Below are positions 62,313 to 64,000 of a DNA stretch of 64,000 nucleotides, piece after piece. The notes under the pieces are model-generated. The model did not search any database. It saw only the letters and a program-made list of their open reading frames with translations, and was not told the DNA's origin. Position 1 is the first letter of the stretch. Each line of letters opens with the position of its first letter. The stretch is from Phyllobacterium myrsinacearum. GTDB lineage: Bacteria > Pseudomonadota > Alphaproteobacteria > Rhizobiales > Rhizobiaceae. The DNA lies in NCBI RefSeq assembly GCF_002980555.1, contig NZ_PVBT01000005.1:310001-374000 (forward strand), written 5' to 3'. The translations under genes and the position numbers were made by a program.

Positions 62313-63923
62313 TTATTTCACCGGCTTGACGGACATCGCCAAAGTGAACTGGTCTGAACGGCCTGTGTAGGTGAGGTTGGCCTTGTGTGCCCACACGGCG
62401 CTTTCGAAATGCAGCGGGATGAACGCGAAATCCTTCATCATTTCGGTCTGAGCCTGCTGCAGCAGGGATGAACGCTTGGCATCGTCCAGCGTCGAAATCG
62501 CCTCCAGGATCAGCTTGTCAAATGCGGGGTTGGAATAACCGCCGTAGTTGGAACCGCCAACCGTGCCCTCCTTGTTGGGCGTTGCCGGCCACTGACGCAG
62601 GAAGGACGAGGCCTCACCGCTGGTCGATCCCCAGCCACCGAGCGCCACACTCAACTCCTTCTTCGAACGGCGCGGGAAATAGATGGCGCGGGTCATGGCG
62701 TCAACGTCAGCCTTGATGCCGACCTGCGTCAAATATTGCGCCACGGCCTGCGTGATTTGACTGTCATTGATGTAGCGGTCATTGGTGGTGGAAAGCGTCA
62801 GCTGAAAGCCGTTTGCATAGCCTGCTTCGGCGAGAAGTTTCTTGGCTTCGGCCGGGTCATAACGCAGCTCCGGCGGATTGGGCAGCGTGCCGAACATGCC
62901 GGTCGGCAGGAACTGGTAGGCGGGTTCAGCCGCACCGTCCATCAGGCGCGCGACGATTGCCTTGCGGTCGATGGCGAGCGACATCGCCTGGCGCACACGC
63001 ACATCCTGCAGCGGGTTCTTGCCGTCGGCAGCCTTGACAAAGGGGCTTTGCGCGCGACCGACATCAAGCTGGTAGTAGATCACCCGCGTCGTCGGCGTAA
63101 TCACATAACCGAAGCGCTTGTCATCCTTGATACGGGCGAGATCGCGGGCAGCCGGATTTTCAATCACGTCATAGTCGCCGGCGAGAAGACCGGCCAGACG
63201 CGGTGCCGCATTGGGGACCGGCAGAAAACGGACGCTTTCCCACGGTTCGGCATCGCCCCAGTATTTGTCATTGCGGTCGAGATCGATGGCGGAGCCCCTT
63301 GTATAGCTCTTCAGCTTGTACGGGCCGGTTCCGATGGCGAGCTTGCCGTCATTGAAATCCCCGACCACCGGCCAGGTACCGGTAACGCCGCAATTCTTGC
63401 CAATATCGAAACTGAGCTTGTCGTGCTTGACGATGGAAGAGCTCAAAATACCGACGGTGCCGAGGAATGTCGGCAGCAGCGGTTCAGGCGCCTTTGTGGC
63501 GATGACCACCGTATGCGCATCCGGCGTTGTGACGGACTCGAAATTGCCGGTAATGTCGGCGAATGAACCGGCAATCGCGGTTTCGTTCTTCAGTGTACGG
63601 CAGAACGTAAAGACCACGTCATCGGCCGTGAAGGGCGATCCGTCCGAGAATGTGACACCCTCACGCAGCTTGAACGTCCAGGTGTTCTTTCCATCATTTT
63701 CCCACGAGGTCGCGAGTGCCGGATGCAGCTTCTGCTTTTCATCCTGCCGCGTCAGCCCTTCAAAGATGTGGGCAGTGAGCGCATTATTCGGCGTAAGATC
63801 GTGATAATGCGGGTCGATTGCGGTCGGCTCGGAGCCGAGAGCAATGCGTAAAGGCTGTGCATGGGCAGAGCCGGCGAAAAGACATGTTGTCAGTAGGCAT
63901 GCCAATAGTGTCTGTTTATGCAT
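62313..63923 (-). CDS. Peptide-type ABC transporter substrate-binding protein (SBP_bac_5)
   Basis: 536 residues from ATG 63923 (GGAG upstream); the track to 63974 adds 17 residues that do not look coding. A signal peptide of 22 residues ends in GSAHA. The family 5 binding-protein pattern follows: LRIALGSEPTAIDPHYHDLT, HIFEGLTRQDEKQKLHPALA, FKLREGVTFSDGSPFTADDV, VRQAMSLAIDRKAIVARLM. It gives the transporter its substrate range (peptides, opines or sugar derivatives). The AT-rich DNA upstream (63924-64000) should hold the promoter. Confidence 0.92.
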   Translation of the reverse strand: MHKQTLLACLLTTCLFAGSAHAQPLRIALGSEPTAIDPHYHDLTPNNALTAHIFEGLTRQDEKQKLHPALATSWENDGKNTWTFKLREGVTFSDGSPFTADDVVFTFCRTLKNETAIAGSFADITGNFESVTTPDAHTVVIATKAPEPLLPTFLGTVGILSSSIVKHDKLSFDIGKNCGVTGTWPVVGDFNDGKLAIGTGPYKLKSYTRGSAIDLDRNDKYWGDAEPWESVRFLPVPNAAPRLAGLLAGDYDVIENPAARDLARIKDDKRFGYVITPTTRVIYYQLDVGRAQSPFVKAADGKNPLQDVRVRQAMSLAIDRKAIVARLMDGAAEPAYQFLPTGMFGTLPNPPELRYDPAEAKKLLAEAGYANGFQLTLSTTNDRYINDSQITQAVAQYLTQVGIKADVDAMTRAIYFPRRSKKELSVALGGWGSTSGEASSFLRQWPATPNKEGTVGGSNYGGYSNPAFDKLILEAISTLDDAKRSSLLQQAQTEMMKDFAFIPLHFESAVWAHKANLTYTGRSDQFTLAMSVKPVK

Positions 63924-64000
63924 AAAGTTCTCCGTTCCCCAACGTCTCGTCATTTTTGACATGTTTATTTTCAAAAATAACGTATATGAAAATTTTATGC

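Noticed and set aside
1-64000. tRNA, rRNA, CRISPR arrays, integrases and att sites
   Set aside because: I looked for conserved RNA genes, regularly spaced repeats and recombinase motifs and found none that could be supported.

Overview
The window reads as chromosome or large-replicon DNA of an alphaproteobacterium of the order Hyphomicrobiales (Rhizobium, Phyllobacterium, Mesorhizobium or Brucella relatives). The signs are a DUF2865 protein, an ExoF-type polysaccharide export protein, many sugar and peptide ABC operons, densely overlapping genes, and GC-rich coding regions broken by AT-rich intergenic DNA. The genus cannot be fixed from sequence alone. I see no rRNA, tRNA, CRISPR array, phage or intact insertion sequence.

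Layout: (1) 1-5.5 kb is ordinary accessory DNA: the start of a solute-binding protein gene, two bacterial SH3 proteins, a SnoaL-like protein, a DUF2865 protein, an FAD oxidoreductase and a small unknown gene. (2) 5.9-35.6 kb is a large Wzx/Wzy-type polysaccharide locus. It holds a flippase, a WecA-like initiating phosphotransferase, a polymerase candidate, ExoP/Wzc-like and ExoF/Wza-like export proteins, six glycosyltransferases, a pyruvyl transferase and a WcaF-like acetyltransferase. It also holds gmd-fcl for GDP-L-fucose and a second nucleotide-sugar module (cytidylyltransferase, C-methyltransferase, epimerase, SDR enzyme, aminotransferase, PIG-L deacetylase, DUF4910 and DUF4038 proteins) that probably makes an unusual branched or amino deoxysugar. 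Two LuxR-type regulators with receiver-like domains lacking the phospho-acceptor Asp sit inside and at the end of this locus.

(3) 37-45.3 kb is the most unusual part: a probable ribosomally synthesised, post-translationally modified peptide (RiPP) locus. After a long AT-rich leader comes a SARP/BTAD-TolB-TPR regulator, then two small paralogous peptides with a conserved N-terminal half and divergent C-termini. A hairpin, a YcaO enzyme and a translationally coupled TfuA protein follow. Next to these are a Tat-signal Hint-domain protein and a convergent GMC oxidoreductase. No dedicated peptide exporter or maturation protease is visible.

(4) 45.6-56 kb is a sugar-type catabolic island: a minus-strand operon of binding protein, two permeases, an argininosuccinate-lyase-like enzyme, an ATPase and a PfkB kinase, divergent from a ROK regulator and a large 799-residue PIG-L deacetylase. 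(5) 56-64 kb is a second minus-strand operon: a dipeptide/oligopeptide-type ABC transporter (five genes) followed by an alpha/beta hydrolase and an M20 amidohydrolase of the AbgB type, which suggests uptake and hydrolysis of an amide- or peptide-linked compound.
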